Shown here piece after piece: positions 1 through 8,803 of a stretch of 64,000 nucleotides of DNA; the stretch's first letter is position 1, and each line of letters starts with the position of its first letter. The notes under the pieces were generated by a model. It was not told the origin of the DNA. It searched no databases and saw nothing but the letters and a program-made list of their open reading frames with translations. Made by a program: the position numbers and the translations under genes. The DNA is from Ereboglobus luteus. GTDB lineage: Bacteria; Verrucomicrobiota; Verrucomicrobiia; Opitutales; Opitutaceae. Location: NCBI RefSeq assembly GCF_003096195.1, contig NZ_CP023004.1:1530501-1594500 (forward strand), in the 5' to 3' direction.

Positions 1-446
1 GATACGCCACCGACCGGTGGCTCGGCGGCAGGGCGCACCGCACCTGCGTGTTCTGCATGCTGGGCACGGCCATTTTCATGGCGATATTCTGGCGGCTCGA
101 GCCGGGGATTCCCGTGTGGATTTATTACGCGACACTCTGCGCCGCCGGATTCTGCATCTACGGACCGCAGGCGCTCATCGGCATCGCGGCCGCGAACCAG
201 GCGACCAAAAAAGCCGCGGCCACGGCCAACGGATTCAAGAGCATGTTCGGCTACGCGAGCACGATGATTTCGGGCGTGGGTTTCGGTTACGTGGCCCAGC
301 ACTACGGATGGAATTACACCTACTTGGCGCTGATCATCGTCTCGTTCATAGGCATGGGCATCCTCATGCTGATGTGGAACACCAAGGCCGACGGCTACGG
401 CGATCTGGAACGCATTGAAAACGCCGAAGCCGGCGAAAAAAGATAG
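1..446 (+). CDS. MFS transporter, organophosphate/sugar-phosphate type, C-terminal part
   Basis: The frame is open from the window edge to a stop at 446, so the N-terminus lies outside. What remains is about four hydrophobic helices separated by short loops. The loop near the start (ATDRWLGGRAHR) resembles the conserved cytoplasmic D-R-x-G-G-R loop of GlpT/UhpC-type permeases, and the segment IYGPQALIGIAAANQATKKA also fits that branch. The likely role is inner-membrane uptake of a phosphorylated or small organic anion. The DeoR-type regulator that follows on the same strand could control it. The substrate cannot be told from this fragment. Confidence 0.8.
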   Translation, partial: YATDRWLGGRAHRTCVFCMLGTAIFMAIFWRLEPGIPVWIYYATLCAAGFCIYGPQALIGIAAANQATKKAAATANGFKSMFGYASTMISGVGFGYVAQHYGWNYTYLALIIVSFIGMGILMLMWNTKADGYGDLERIENAEAGEKR

Positions 447-465
447 GGAAAGAATCAAAATTGGA

Positions 466-558
466 ATAGCCGCAAAAAGGCGCAAAAGGCTCAAAAATAA
501 AGAAATGCATTTTATGATATGAAATTTTTTCACACCTCCCGCGCCTTTTTGCGGCTAT
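466..558. repeat. 18-bp perfect inverted repeat with 57-bp spacer
   Basis: The arms at 466-483 (atagccgcaaaaaggcgc) and 541-558 are exact reverse complements. The spacer is AT-rich. The same word (agccgcaaaaaggc / gcctttttgcggct) recurs as the inner arms of the nested palindrome at 53408-53580, so this is a dispersed repeat family. It lies between the transporter and the DeoR-type gene and could fold as a terminator-like stem, although the loop is long. Confidence 0.85.
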
Positions 559-644
559 TGGATTGCGAGATTTAATTTAGAACATTCTTTCAAGGACCCG
601 GGAAAAAGGCATCGTCGTGATGTTAACCCGAAAGCAACCATCCC

Positions 645-1418
645 ATGTTAAGCATCGCCGAAAGACATAAGTATATTCTCGACCTTCTCAACACGCACGG
701 ATTCGTGCGCGTCACGGACCTCGCGGAGCGTCTCGGCATGACAAAAGTCACCATTCGCAACGACCTCAAGATGCTTGAGGGAAAAGGCATGCTCTACCGC
801 ATGCACGGCAGCGCCAGCAAAGCCAACCCGCACGTGAGCGACGTGAACGTGAAAGTGAAGGGGCAGTTGAACAGCGAAAAAAAGCGCCTGATCGGACTGG
901 AGGCGGCGCGGCACATTTTGGAGGACGACTCGGTGATCATCGGCTCCGGCTCGACCGTCGAGGCCTTTGCCGCGGTGCTCAAACCGGTGCGCCACCTGAA
1001 CGTCGTCACGCTGTCGTTGCGCGTGTCCATGCTGCTCTGCGAGCAGGAGAACATCGACGTGCTGCAACTCGGCGGCAACGTGAATCACAACTCGCTTTCC
1101 GTGCGCGGGGATTATTCCGCCTCCGGGCTCGCCAACCTCGTCTGCTCGAAATTGTTCATCGGCGTCGACGGACTGGACCTTGAATATGGCGTCACCGCCT
1201 CCACGGTGGAGGAGGCCACGCTCACGCAGAAGATGATGCAAGTGGCGTCCCAAGTGGTGGTGCTGGCGGACTCGTCGAAGTTCGGCAAACGAGGTTTCGG
1301 CCGCATCGGATCGCTTGAGGACATCGACATGCTCGTGACCGACGACGGCATCCCGGAGCATTTCAAAACCGCCCTGGAAGACGCCGGCGTGGACGTGCGC
1401 GTGGTGGCGGCGGGGTGA
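645..1418 (+). CDS. DeoR/GlpR-family transcriptional regulator
   Basis: A 257-residue protein of normal DeoR length. The N-terminal winged helix-turn-helix (residues 5-57) has the family pattern ERHKYILDLL...VRVTDLAERLGMTKVTIRNDL. The C-terminal DeoRC sensor domain (about 75-235) contains IGSGSTVEAFAAVL and the phosphate-binding style segment LFIGVDGLD, then VVVLADSSKFG. Members repress sugar-catabolism genes and are released by a sugar phosphate. Planctomycete-type BMC loci often carry a DeoR gene. This one sits about 17 kb from the BMC locus, next to a transporter, so a link to either is only possible. Confidence 0.93.
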   Translation: MLSIAERHKYILDLLNTHGFVRVTDLAERLGMTKVTIRNDLKMLEGKGMLYRMHGSASKANPHVSDVNVKVKGQLNSEKKRLIGLEAARHILEDDSVIIGSGSTVEAFAAVLKPVRHLNVVTLSLRVSMLLCEQENIDVLQLGGNVNHNSLSVRGDYSASGLANLVCSKLFIGVDGLDLEYGVTASTVEEATLTQKMMQVASQVVVLADSSKFGKRGFGRIGSLEDIDMLVTDDGIPEHFKTALEDAGVDVRVVAAG

Positions 1419-1468
1419 CCTTGTTTCTTGCGCTTGCTTGGCGGGGGCGTCGGTTTTTTCTGCTTTCC

Positions 1469-2998
1469 ATGAAAAACGACGGTCAATTCGCGGATTCCGC
1501 GCTCAATGAACTTTCCTCGCTTCTCAAGCGCCCGCATTTGTTTCTCACGATTACCGAGCTCCTCGGCTGGGACGAGCAGGTCTATCTTCCCCCCGGCGGG
1601 GCGGAGCATCGCGCGGAGCAGCTTTCCGCGCTGGCCGAGGCGGCGCATGCGGCGGTGAGCGATCCGCGCATCGGCGAACAACTCGCCGCGCTCGAAAGTC
1701 CGGAGGCGTTCGAAAAACTGACCGCGCCCGGGCGCGCAATCATCCGTTGTGCGCGCCGCGATTATGACCGCGCGACAAAACTTCCCGCCGAATTTGTCCG
1801 CGAGAAAGCCGCGCAAACCAGTCGCGCTTATCATGCGTGGGCCGCCGCGCGCGAGAAATCGGACTTTGCCTCCTATGCGCCGATGCTGGAAAAAAACATC
1901 GAGCTCGTGCGGCGCGAAGCCGCGCATCTCGGGCATGGCGGCACAGGCGCCGAGGCTTACGATTACATGATCGACCAGCACGATCCCGGCATGAACGCGG
2001 CGGTAACCGAAAAGCTCTTCGGTGAACTGAAAGCCGGCTTGGCGCCGCTCGTGCGCCGCATCACCGAGTCGCCGGTGAAGGCGCGGCCCGATCTTTTGCG
2101 CGGATTTCCCGTGGAGAAACAGCACGCGTTTCTCCGCGATGTCACGGAGCGCATCGGGTTCGACTACAATCACGGCCGCATCGACATTTCGATCCATCCG
2201 TTTTGCTCGGGCACGGGCGACGACATCCGCATGACGACGCGCTACGACGAAAACAACCCGCTCGATTCGCTTTTCAGCGCGATCCACGAGGCAGGGCACG
2301 GCATTTATGAGCAGGGGTTGACCGCCGGCGTGCGCCACACCGCGCTCGGACAGGCCGCGGGCATGGGCGTGCATGAATCGCAAAGCCGCCTGTGGGAAAA
2401 TCAAGTCGCCCGCAGCCGCGGTTTCTGGCGTTGGTTCGAGCCCAGGTTCCGCGCTGCGTTCCCCGAGCAGATGCGCGCGATTTCGCCGGACGAGTTTTAC
2501 CTCGCGGTCAACGCCGTGCAGCCAACGCTCATCCGCGTCGATGCCGACGAGGTCACATACAACCTGCACATCATTCTGCGCTTCGAGCTGGAGAAAAAAC
2601 TGTTCTCCGGCGAGCTCGCCATCGCCGACCTGCCGCGCGCGTGGAACGCCGCGTCGAGGGAGCTCCTCGGGCTCGAGCCGCAAAACGACCGCGAGGGCGT
2701 TTTGCAGGACGTGCATTGGAGCGCCGCGTCGTTTGGATATTTTCCGAGCTACTGCATTGGCAACATGGTGGCCGCGCAGCTTTGGTATTCCGCGCTGGCC
2801 GAGCGTCCAGCGCTCGAGGATGATTTTGCCCGGGGAGATTTTTCGTGGATGTTGAAATGGCTGCGCGAAAAAATCCACTCGCAAGGCAAGCAACACGACA
2901 CGCTCGAACTCGTGCGCCACGCAACCGGCGGCGAGCTTTCGCCGAAATGGCTGCTGCGTTATTTGGAGGAGCGTTACGCGCCGCTGTATCTAAAGTGA
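1469..2998 (+). CDS. M32 family metallocarboxypeptidase (carboxypeptidase Taq type)
   Basis: About 509 residues, the usual length for M32 enzymes. The zinc site AIHEAGHGIYEQGL carries the HExxH motif, followed by family hallmarks HESQSRLWEN, DEVTYNLHIILRFELE and SFGYFPSYCIGNM. It removes C-terminal residues from peptides in the cytoplasm. The ATG at 1469 is chosen because the alternative upstream start at 1415 overlaps the preceding gene and adds a low-quality hydrophobic leader. It is followed at 38 bases by tatD, possibly as one transcript. Confidence 0.93.
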   Translation: MKNDGQFADSALNELSSLLKRPHLFLTITELLGWDEQVYLPPGGAEHRAEQLSALAEAAHAAVSDPRIGEQLAALESPEAFEKLTAPGRAIIRCARRDYDRATKLPAEFVREKAAQTSRAYHAWAAAREKSDFASYAPMLEKNIELVRREAAHLGHGGTGAEAYDYMIDQHDPGMNAAVTEKLFGELKAGLAPLVRRITESPVKARPDLLRGFPVEKQHAFLRDVTERIGFDYNHGRIDISIHPFCSGTGDDIRMTTRYDENNPLDSLFSAIHEAGHGIYEQGLTAGVRHTALGQAAGMGVHESQSRLWENQVARSRGFWRWFEPRFRAAFPEQMRAISPDEFYLAVNAVQPTLIRVDADEVTYNLHIILRFELEKKLFSGELAIADLPRAWNAASRELLGLEPQNDREGVLQDVHWSAASFGYFPSYCIGNMVAAQLWYSALAERPALEDDFARGDFSWMLKWLREKIHSQGKQHDTLELVRHATGGELSPKWLLRYLEERYAPLYLK

Positions 2999-3036
2999 CG
3001 CCGGCATATCCATCGGGCCACCTGTTTTAAAAATCC

Positions 3037-3843
3037 ATGCTCATCGACACGCACACACATCTCGAATCCTTCCACCGCAAGGGAACGCTTGACGCCGCGC
3101 TGGCGAACGCGCGCGAGGCCGGGCTTTCCGCCATGATCACCATCGGCACCTCGACCGACGACTGGGCGCTCTACCGTTCGCTCGCCGCCGCGCATCGCGG
3201 GTTTGTGCATTATTCGGCCGGGCTGCATCCGTGCTCGGTCGATGAGAACTGGGAGCGGGAGGTTTCGCAGATCGGGCAATTCTGGACGCGCCATGAAAAC
3301 GATCCGCTTCCCGTCGCGCTCGGCGAATGCGGGCTCGACCGCTTTCATCTTCCGAAAAACGACGAGGCGCTCGCCAACCGGATTTTCGCGTGGCAGCGCG
3401 CCGCGTTTGCCGCGCAGCTCGAAATCGCCCGCAGTCTTGCGTGCCCGGTCGTGATTCATTCGCGCGGCGCGTTTGACGAATGCGTGCGGATGATTGACGA
3501 AAGCGGCGTTGATTGGACTCGCGTGGTGTTTCACTGCTTTGTCGAGGGCGCGCCGCAAATGCGCGAGCTCATGCAACGCGGCGGGCGGGGCTCGTTCACC
3601 GGCGTGCTCACCTACAAGAGCGCGGAAATTGTGCGCGAAGCCGCGCGCGAGCAGGGGCTTTCGCGCTTTATGGTCGAGACGGACGCGCCCTATCTCACGC
3701 CCGAGCCGCACCGTGGAAAACCCAACGAACCCGCCTTCGTGCGGCACACGGCGGAATACGCGGCGGGAAAAGTTTTCAACGTTTCCGCGGAGGAACTGGC
3801 CGGCGTGAGCACGCAAAACGCCCGCTCGTTTTTTGGCATTTGA
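3037..3843 (+). CDS. TatD family metal-dependent hydrolase
   Basis: A 268-residue TIM-barrel amidohydrolase. The metal-binding start (MLIDTHTHLE), the central glutamate region ALGECGLD, VIHSRGAF, and the late ETDAPYLTPEPHRGKPNEP segment are all TatD signatures. Family members are 3'-5' DNases involved in DNA quality control. A second, more divergent TatD-like protein is encoded at 31893-32726. Confidence 0.93.
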   Translation: MLIDTHTHLESFHRKGTLDAALANAREAGLSAMITIGTSTDDWALYRSLAAAHRGFVHYSAGLHPCSVDENWEREVSQIGQFWTRHENDPLPVALGECGLDRFHLPKNDEALANRIFAWQRAAFAAQLEIARSLACPVVIHSRGAFDECVRMIDESGVDWTRVVFHCFVEGAPQMRELMQRGGRGSFTGVLTYKSAEIVREAAREQGLSRFMVETDAPYLTPEPHRGKPNEPAFVRHTAEYAAGKVFNVSAEELAGVSTQNARSFFGI

Positions 3844-3865
3844 TGCTTTTTGATAAGATTGCCGC

Positions 3866-4240
3866 ATGTCCCTATTCTCCAAACTCGTGGCCGAGGCCGA
3901 AAAAACCGTTGCGAAGGCGCAGCGCAAGCTGCCGCCCGATGTCGCGAAGTATGCCGCCGATTTGCCGGTCGTGTATCACGACTGGCCTGGCGAGGAGATT
4001 TTGGACGACGAGTTTGAGCCGGATATCCTCGGCCTGTTCGTGGGCGATCCGCTCGGTGTCGAACCGGGGCTGGGCAATGTCGCGCCCGCCCAGGTGCTTT
4101 TGTTTTTGGAGAGCATCTATGATTATGCGGAGGGCGACATGGCGATTTTTCGCGACGAGGTGCGTCTCACCTATTTGCACGAACTCGGGCACTACCTCGG
4201 TTGGGACGAGGACGACCTCGAGGCGCGCGGACTGGAATGA
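3866..4240 (+). CDS. Small zincin metallopeptidase (PF06262-like)
   Basis: A 124-residue protein ending in LHELGHYLGWDEDDLEARGL, the very conserved HExxH motif and tail of the small possible-metalloprotease family (Zincin_1). Length and the acidic middle part fit. It has no signal peptide, so it is probably cytoplasmic. The physiological substrate of this family is unknown. It starts 22 bases after tatD and may be cotranscribed. Confidence 0.85.
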   Translation: MSLFSKLVAEAEKTVAKAQRKLPPDVAKYAADLPVVYHDWPGEEILDDEFEPDILGLFVGDPLGVEPGLGNVAPAQVLLFLESIYDYAEGDMAIFRDEVRLTYLHELGHYLGWDEDDLEARGLE

Positions 4241-4306
4241 CCGCCCCGAAACCATTCCCACAAAAACACTGGAATCGCGCGCGCCCCCCCGCATAGTGCG
4301 GTCACG

Positions 4307-4696
4307 ATGAGCCATCATCCATCAACACAAGATTCGCCGCCGTCCGCGCCGCACGCCATTGAGGGCGTCTGGGTTGCCGTGCGCCTCGAATACGCCGGCG
4401 AGGCCGCGCCCGACATGGTGCTCGAAAAAACGGAAGTCATTTTTCGCAACGGCAACTACACCGTGCGCTTTGGCGGTGAGACGTCATTCGACGGCACATA
4501 CTCGCTCACGGAAACACACATTCTCATTGAGGGCCGCCGCGCGTCCGACAAAAATTCGATGACCCTTCGCGGCATCTACCAGCTCGTCGGCAACCGCCTC
4601 CGCACCTGCCTCGGCATGGACGGCGTCGCCCCGGAAACCTTCGCGACCAAACCCGGCTCGCAACACTACCTCGGCACCTACCGCCGCATCTCATGA
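4307..4696 (+). CDS. TIGR03067-like small protein
   Basis: A 129-residue protein of mostly beta-strand character. It carries the pattern of the TIGR03067 domain common in planctomycetes and verrucomicrobia: an opening W-V-A-V segment, a middle [12 protein letters not shown], and the closing [14 protein letters not shown] followed by [16 protein letters not shown]. It has no signal peptide or membrane segment. Function of the family is unknown. It overlaps the nadC start by four bases (ATGA), implying translational coupling. Confidence 0.75.
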   Translation: MSHHPSTQDSPPSAPHAIEGVWVAVRLEYAGEAAPDMVLEKTEVIFRNGNYTVRFGGETSFDGTYSLTETHILIEGRRASDKNSMTLRGIYQLVGNRLRTCLGMDGVAPETFATKPGSQHYLGTYRRIS

Positions 4697-5615
4697 AACG
4701 CAACCGCACCGCTATCGCCCGCTCGCTCATCAAACGGCTCGCTTGGGACGAGCTCGACCCCGCGTATCTGCGCCGCCTGGTCGAAATCGCCCGCGACGAA
4801 GACCTCGCCGGACTCGGCCTGCGCGCACGTCCGCGCAAAACCGGCGATCGTTCCACGGGCAGCATCGCCGCCGCGCCGCGCGCCGCCGCCGCAAATCTCG
4901 TCGCCCGCCAGGAGCTCATCGCATGCGGACTTCCGCTCCTGCCCGTCATACTCGCCGCCTATGGCTCCGGCGTTTCCGTCCAGCTTCGCGCCAGGGACGG
5001 CAGCCGCATCCGCCCCGGCGGCACGCTCGCCACGCTCTCCGGCGATCCGCGCACGCTCCTCGCCGCCGAACGCATCATCCTCAATTTTCTCCAGCGATTC
5101 TCCGGCATCGCCACGCAAACCCGGCTCTATGCGGACGCCCTCGGCAAGTCGCGCACCCGGCTTTTGGACACGCGCAAAACCACGCCCGGCTACCGCATGC
5201 TCGAAAAATACGCAGTCGCTTGCGGGGCGGCTGGAACCACCGGCTCGGTCTCTTCGACCGCGTCATGCTGAAGGACAACCACCTCGCGCTCCTCGGCTCC
5301 AACGACGGGCTCGCCGCCGCCGTCGCCCGCGCAAAGAAAACCGGCCTTCCCGTCGAAGTGGAAGTTGACCGTCTCGACCAAATCCCGCCCGTGCTCGATG
5401 CCGGCGCCGACGTCATCCTCCTCGACAACTTCACCCCCGCCATGCTCAAGCGTGCGGTCGCCCTCGTCGGCCGCCGCGCGTTTACCGAGGCCAGTGGCGG
5501 CATCACCTTGAAAACACTTCCCAAACTCGCCGCGCTTGGGCTCGACTTCGTATCCACCGGCGCGCTTGTCCACCAAAGCATCTGGGTTGATATCGGCCTC
5601 GATTGGAAAAGCTGA
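4693..5615 (+). CDS. nadC: Nicotinate-nucleotide pyrophosphorylase (carboxylating), frameshifted
   Basis: Makes nicotinate mononucleotide from quinolinate and PRPP in de novo NAD synthesis. The first frame carries residues 1 to about 178, including [19 protein letters not shown]. The second frame carries [20 protein letters not shown] through the C-terminal [22 protein letters not shown]. Adding one G to the run at 5224-5227 (tgcggggcggc) joins both halves into a normal protein of about 307 residues. All catalytic landmarks are intact on either side, so a missing base in the assembly is more likely than decay of an NAD gene. It starts inside the end of the TIGR03067-like gene and precedes birA by 15 bases. 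Confidence 0.9.
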
Positions 5616-5630
5616 AAAACTATCCTCGCA

Positions 5631-6650
5631 ATGTCCGGTCACGACCTTGAAACCAGCATCCTCCGCGCGCTTCTCGAAGACCGCGCGCGCTTCATTTCGG
5701 GCGAGCACCTTGCCGAAAATCTCGGCATCACGCGCGTCGCGGTTTGGCAGCATCTGCAGAAGCTCCGCGCCGAGGGATTCGAGTTCGAGGCGATCCGCAA
5801 CGTCGGCTACCGCATCGCAAGCCTTCCCGAGTCTCCCCATGCCGCGCTTCTGCGCATCCTAGTCGGCCCGCGCAAACACACGCCGACCATCATCGTTCAC
5901 GAAACGCTCGACAGCACCAACGACGAGGCCACGCGCCAGCTCGCCGCAAATTGCCCCACGCCATTCATCGTGATTTCCCGCGCCCAAACCAAGGGACGCG
6001 GACGTTTCGGCCGCCCCTGGCACAGCAGGGAAAACGGCAATCTTTATATCACCTTCGCCTTTCGTCCGCGCGCCACGCCTTCGCACATGCAAACCTTCAC
6101 GCTCTGGATGGGCGTCAACATTTGCGATCTCGTCACGGCGCACGTGAAAAATACTCCCGGCATCAAATGGCCCAACGACCTTCTTTTCGGCACTCGCAAG
6201 GCCGGCGGCATGCTCACGGAGGCTCGCATCGATGCCGACCAGATACGCGACCTCATCTTCGGCCTCGGCCTTAACATCAACAGCGCGCCCGCCGGCTGGC
6301 CCGCCGAGCTTCGACCCGTTGCGACTTCACTCGTTGAGCAAAACGACGGCGCCCCGCTCGACATGAACATCTTCACCGCCGCGCTCATCACGCGCATTCT
6401 CGACGCCTACGAGCAATTCATCGACGAACCCGAGGCCACGGCGGCGACCCTCGCCGCGCTTTGGAAAAAGCACGATCTCCTGCGCGGCAAACCCATCACC
6501 ATTCTCTCCGGCAACGAACGCCTCACCGGCATCGCCGGCGGCATCGACCCCGAAGGCTCGCTCATCCTGAAACCCGAATCCGGCCGCCCCCAAAAAGTCC
6601 GCGCCGGGGAAGTCACGTTGGAGAAAAAGACTGAAGGGCTGAAAGACTGA
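5631..6650 (+). CDS. birA: Bifunctional biotin operon repressor / biotin-protein ligase
   Basis: 339 residues. An N-terminal winged helix (about 1-65, with LAENLGITRVAVWQHLQKL) precedes the biotin protein ligase domain with GRGRFGRPWHSRENGN for ATP/biotin binding and KWPNDLLF for biotin. A C-terminal SH3-like domain follows. It attaches biotin to carboxylase subunits and, given the DNA-binding domain, may also repress biotin genes. The last codons (KKTEGLKD, stop at 6648-6650) are made by the left arm of the repeat at 6627-6736, so the natural C-terminus may have been altered by repeat insertion. Confidence 0.95.
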   Translation: MSGHDLETSILRALLEDRARFISGEHLAENLGITRVAVWQHLQKLRAEGFEFEAIRNVGYRIASLPESPHAALLRILVGPRKHTPTIIVHETLDSTNDEATRQLAANCPTPFIVISRAQTKGRGRFGRPWHSRENGNLYITFAFRPRATPSHMQTFTLWMGVNICDLVTAHVKNTPGIKWPNDLLFGTRKAGGMLTEARIDADQIRDLIFGLGLNINSAPAGWPAELRPVATSLVEQNDGAPLDMNIFTAALITRILDAYEQFIDEPEATAATLAALWKKHDLLRGKPITILSGNERLTGIAGGIDPEGSLILKPESGRPQKVRAGEVTLEKKTEGLKD

Positions 6651-6736
6651 AAGCCCCAACACCGGCAAACAAAACAAGAGAGATTGTTGTTTGGTTTTTT
6701 CCGTTTTTCTTTCAGCCTTTCAGCCCTTCAGTCCTT
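6627..6736. repeat. Inverted pair of reiterated word (ctgaaag/ctgaagg)
   Basis: The left arm 6627-6653 (three copies of a ctgaa-type word) and right arm 6709-6736 are near-perfect reverse complements separated by 55 bases. The left arm supplies the last codons and stop of birA; the right arm ends 14 bases before the coaX ATG. A short related word also occurs at 61151-61166. Confidence 0.85.
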
Positions 6737-6750
6737 CAGCCTTTCCCTAA

Positions 6751-7536
6751 ATGCTTCTCTGCATCGACATCGGCAACACCCACACGCACTACGGCGTCGT
6801 AGCCGAAGGCGAAGGCGCGCGCGCGCAATACGACACGCCCACGCGCACCCTTGAGGACGCTGCCAGCGGCATCGGCCCGAAAATCGCCGATCTCCTCGCG
6901 CGCCAGCCCGGAATCATCGGGCTCGCTTACTGCTCCGTTGTTCCCGCCGCCACCGAGGCGCTCCGCCGCGTCCTCGCACGCGACAGGTTTTCGCTTCCCG
7001 CGCTCCACCTCACGCACGACAAAAAACTCGGCGTTCCCATCACTTATCCGCGCCCGGGGGAAATCGGGCAGGATCGCCTCGCCAATGCCGCCGCCGCGCG
7101 CCTTCTCGGCGAGCTCCCCGCCATCGTTATCGACATGGGCACGGCGGTCACCTTCGACATCATCACCCGCGCGCACGGATACGAGGGCGGCATCATCGCC
7201 CCCGGCGTCGAACTCATGCGCCGTTATCTCCACGAGCAAACCGCGCAACTCCCCCTCCTCGACGAATCAATCGACGTTACCCGCGCCGTCGGCCAGTCCA
7301 CAATCGAGGCCATGCGCATCGGCACCGTGGTTGGTTTTGGTGGGATGATCCAGGCGCTCCTCGACACCGTGATCGCCGACCTTGCCAAGCGTGGCGAAAC
7401 AAACCCGCGCATTTACAGCACCGGCGGTTCCGCCGCCCTCTTGCGCGACCGCCTCAAAACTCCCTTCGAGGTTATCCCCGATCTCACCCTCCGCGGCCTC
7501 GCGGCCGCGTGGAAACTCAACGTGGCGCGTGCCTGA
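6751..7536 (+). CDS. coaX: Type III pantothenate kinase
   Basis: 261 residues of the ASKHA-fold CoaX family. The opening LLCIDIGNTHTHYGVV is the phosphate-binding motif; GEIGQDRLANAAAA and IDMGTAVTFDII are the pantothenate and second phosphate motifs; EGGIIAPGVELM follows. It phosphorylates pantothenate, the first step of coenzyme A synthesis. It follows birA and overlaps the next gene, giving a cofactor cluster nadC-birA-coaX. Confidence 0.95.
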   Translation: MLLCIDIGNTHTHYGVVAEGEGARAQYDTPTRTLEDAASGIGPKIADLLARQPGIIGLAYCSVVPAATEALRRVLARDRFSLPALHLTHDKKLGVPITYPRPGEIGQDRLANAAAARLLGELPAIVIDMGTAVTFDIITRAHGYEGGIIAPGVELMRRYLHEQTAQLPLLDESIDVTRAVGQSTIEAMRIGTVVGFGGMIQALLDTVIADLAKRGETNPRIYSTGGSAALLRDRLKTPFEVIPDLTLRGLAAAWKLNVARA

Positions 7537-8744
7537 ACAATTTGCCCTCTCCCTCCGATATCTTCCCTGGCATCCTCACCCGGGAGGCGTTTGAAAAACT
7601 CGCCGCCCGCTACAAGCGCGCGCACGGCCTCAACCTCGCCGCCATCGACTCCGCCGGCGAGGTTCTCGCCGGTCGTATCCATTGTGCGGATACAAAAACC
7701 GCCCGCGCCGCCGATCCTTCCGCCCTTTCCCACCCGGTCTCTTTCCGGCAGGCGCTCGAGGAAACCCTCCGCTGGGGCGATCCCTGCATCATGTGCTGCC
7801 CTTGTGGAAACGCGCTCTGGGCCGTGCCCGTGATGCGCAACCAGCAAATGCTCGGCGGGCTTCTCGTCGCCGGCGTCCCCCTTGAGCCCGACGGCCCCGC
7901 AGGCGAGCTTGACCGCAGCCTGCTCTCGGCCAGTCACGACCTTCTCAATCTTGCCGCGCGGGAAAACCTCACCAACACCGCGCTCCTTGAGCAAAACCGC
8001 CTTGCGGCGCGCCGCGAGTCGGGTCGCGCCGAGGCCCTGCACGACCTCAAGGAACGCCTCTACGACGAAATCCGCAGCGCCTATCTCCACGAGGAACCCG
8101 CGCTTCTCGCCGCCATCCAGCGCGGCGAGCGCGCCGAGGCGCGCGGCATCATCAACCGCATTCTCACGGCCATCTACGCGCGCGGCGCCGGACGCCGCAG
8201 CCTGCTCAAAACCCTCTCGCTCGAACTCGTCGTCATGATGGCCCGCGCCGCGGTGCAAGCCGGCGCCGAACCCGAAAAAGTCCTCGGCCTCAACTACCGT
8301 TCGCTCACCGAGCTCGCCGACGTGCATTCGCAGGAGGACCTCTCGCGCTGGCTCTGCGACATGCTCGAGCAGCTTATCGACGCGATGGGCGCACCCGCCG
8401 CGCACCCCAACGCCGTGCAGCTCGCCCGCGCCGTCGCCTACATCGAGCAACACTACGCCAACGACCTCACACGCGACGAAGTCGCCCGCGCCGCCGGTCT
8501 TTCCCCCGGGCATTTTTCGCACCTCATGCGAGAGCACGCCGGGGCCACCTTTACCGGGCTGCTCCTCCGCATCCGCCTCGACAACGCCCGTCGCCGCCTC
8601 GCCCGCGACAACGCCGCCGTCGCCGAGATCGCCCAATCCTGCGGCTTCAGCGACCAAAGTTATTTCACCCGCGTCTTCAAAAAAGCCTTCAGCGAAACAC
8701 CCGCCGCCTACCGCCAGCGCGCCCGCGGCGCGGTAATCGGATAG
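7509..8744 (+). CDS. AraC-family regulator with N-terminal PocR-like sensor domain
   Basis: About 411 residues. The N-terminal half (roughly 15-170) resembles the PocR ligand domain: a conserved cysteine-rich part (GDPCIMCCPCGNALWAVPV) followed by LGGLLVAGVP. The last 100 residues are two helix-turn-helix units typical of AraC/XylS proteins (TRDEVARAAGLSPGHFSHLMRE and VAEIAQSCGFSDQSYFTRVFKK). PocR of enterobacteria activates the propanediol-utilisation BMC operon, so a role in the nearby BMC locus is an attractive but unproven idea. The GTG start at 7509 overlaps coaX; an in-frame TTG at 7542 is an alternative. Confidence 0.85.
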   Translation: METQRGACLNNLPSPSDIFPGILTREAFEKLAARYKRAHGLNLAAIDSAGEVLAGRIHCADTKTARAADPSALSHPVSFRQALEETLRWGDPCIMCCPCGNALWAVPVMRNQQMLGGLLVAGVPLEPDGPAGELDRSLLSASHDLLNLAARENLTNTALLEQNRLAARRESGRAEALHDLKERLYDEIRSAYLHEEPALLAAIQRGERAEARGIINRILTAIYARGAGRRSLLKTLSLELVVMMARAAVQAGAEPEKVLGLNYRSLTELADVHSQEDLSRWLCDMLEQLIDAMGAPAAHPNAVQLARAVAYIEQHYANDLTRDEVARAAGLSPGHFSHLMREHAGATFTGLLLRIRLDNARRRLARDNAAVAEIAQSCGFSDQSYFTRVFKKAFSETPAAYRQRARGAVIG

Positions 8745-8803
8745 GCGCGCAAATCACACAGGCAAAACATGCCTCAAAAAGGCCATTCGATTTTGGGTTG
8801 GTG

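Noticed and set aside
1112-2920. A long open frame on the minus strand (about 600 codons) opposite the M32 peptidase gene
   Set aside because: It is the antisense shadow of a well-supported gene in GC-rich sequence; the translation has no recognisable domain.
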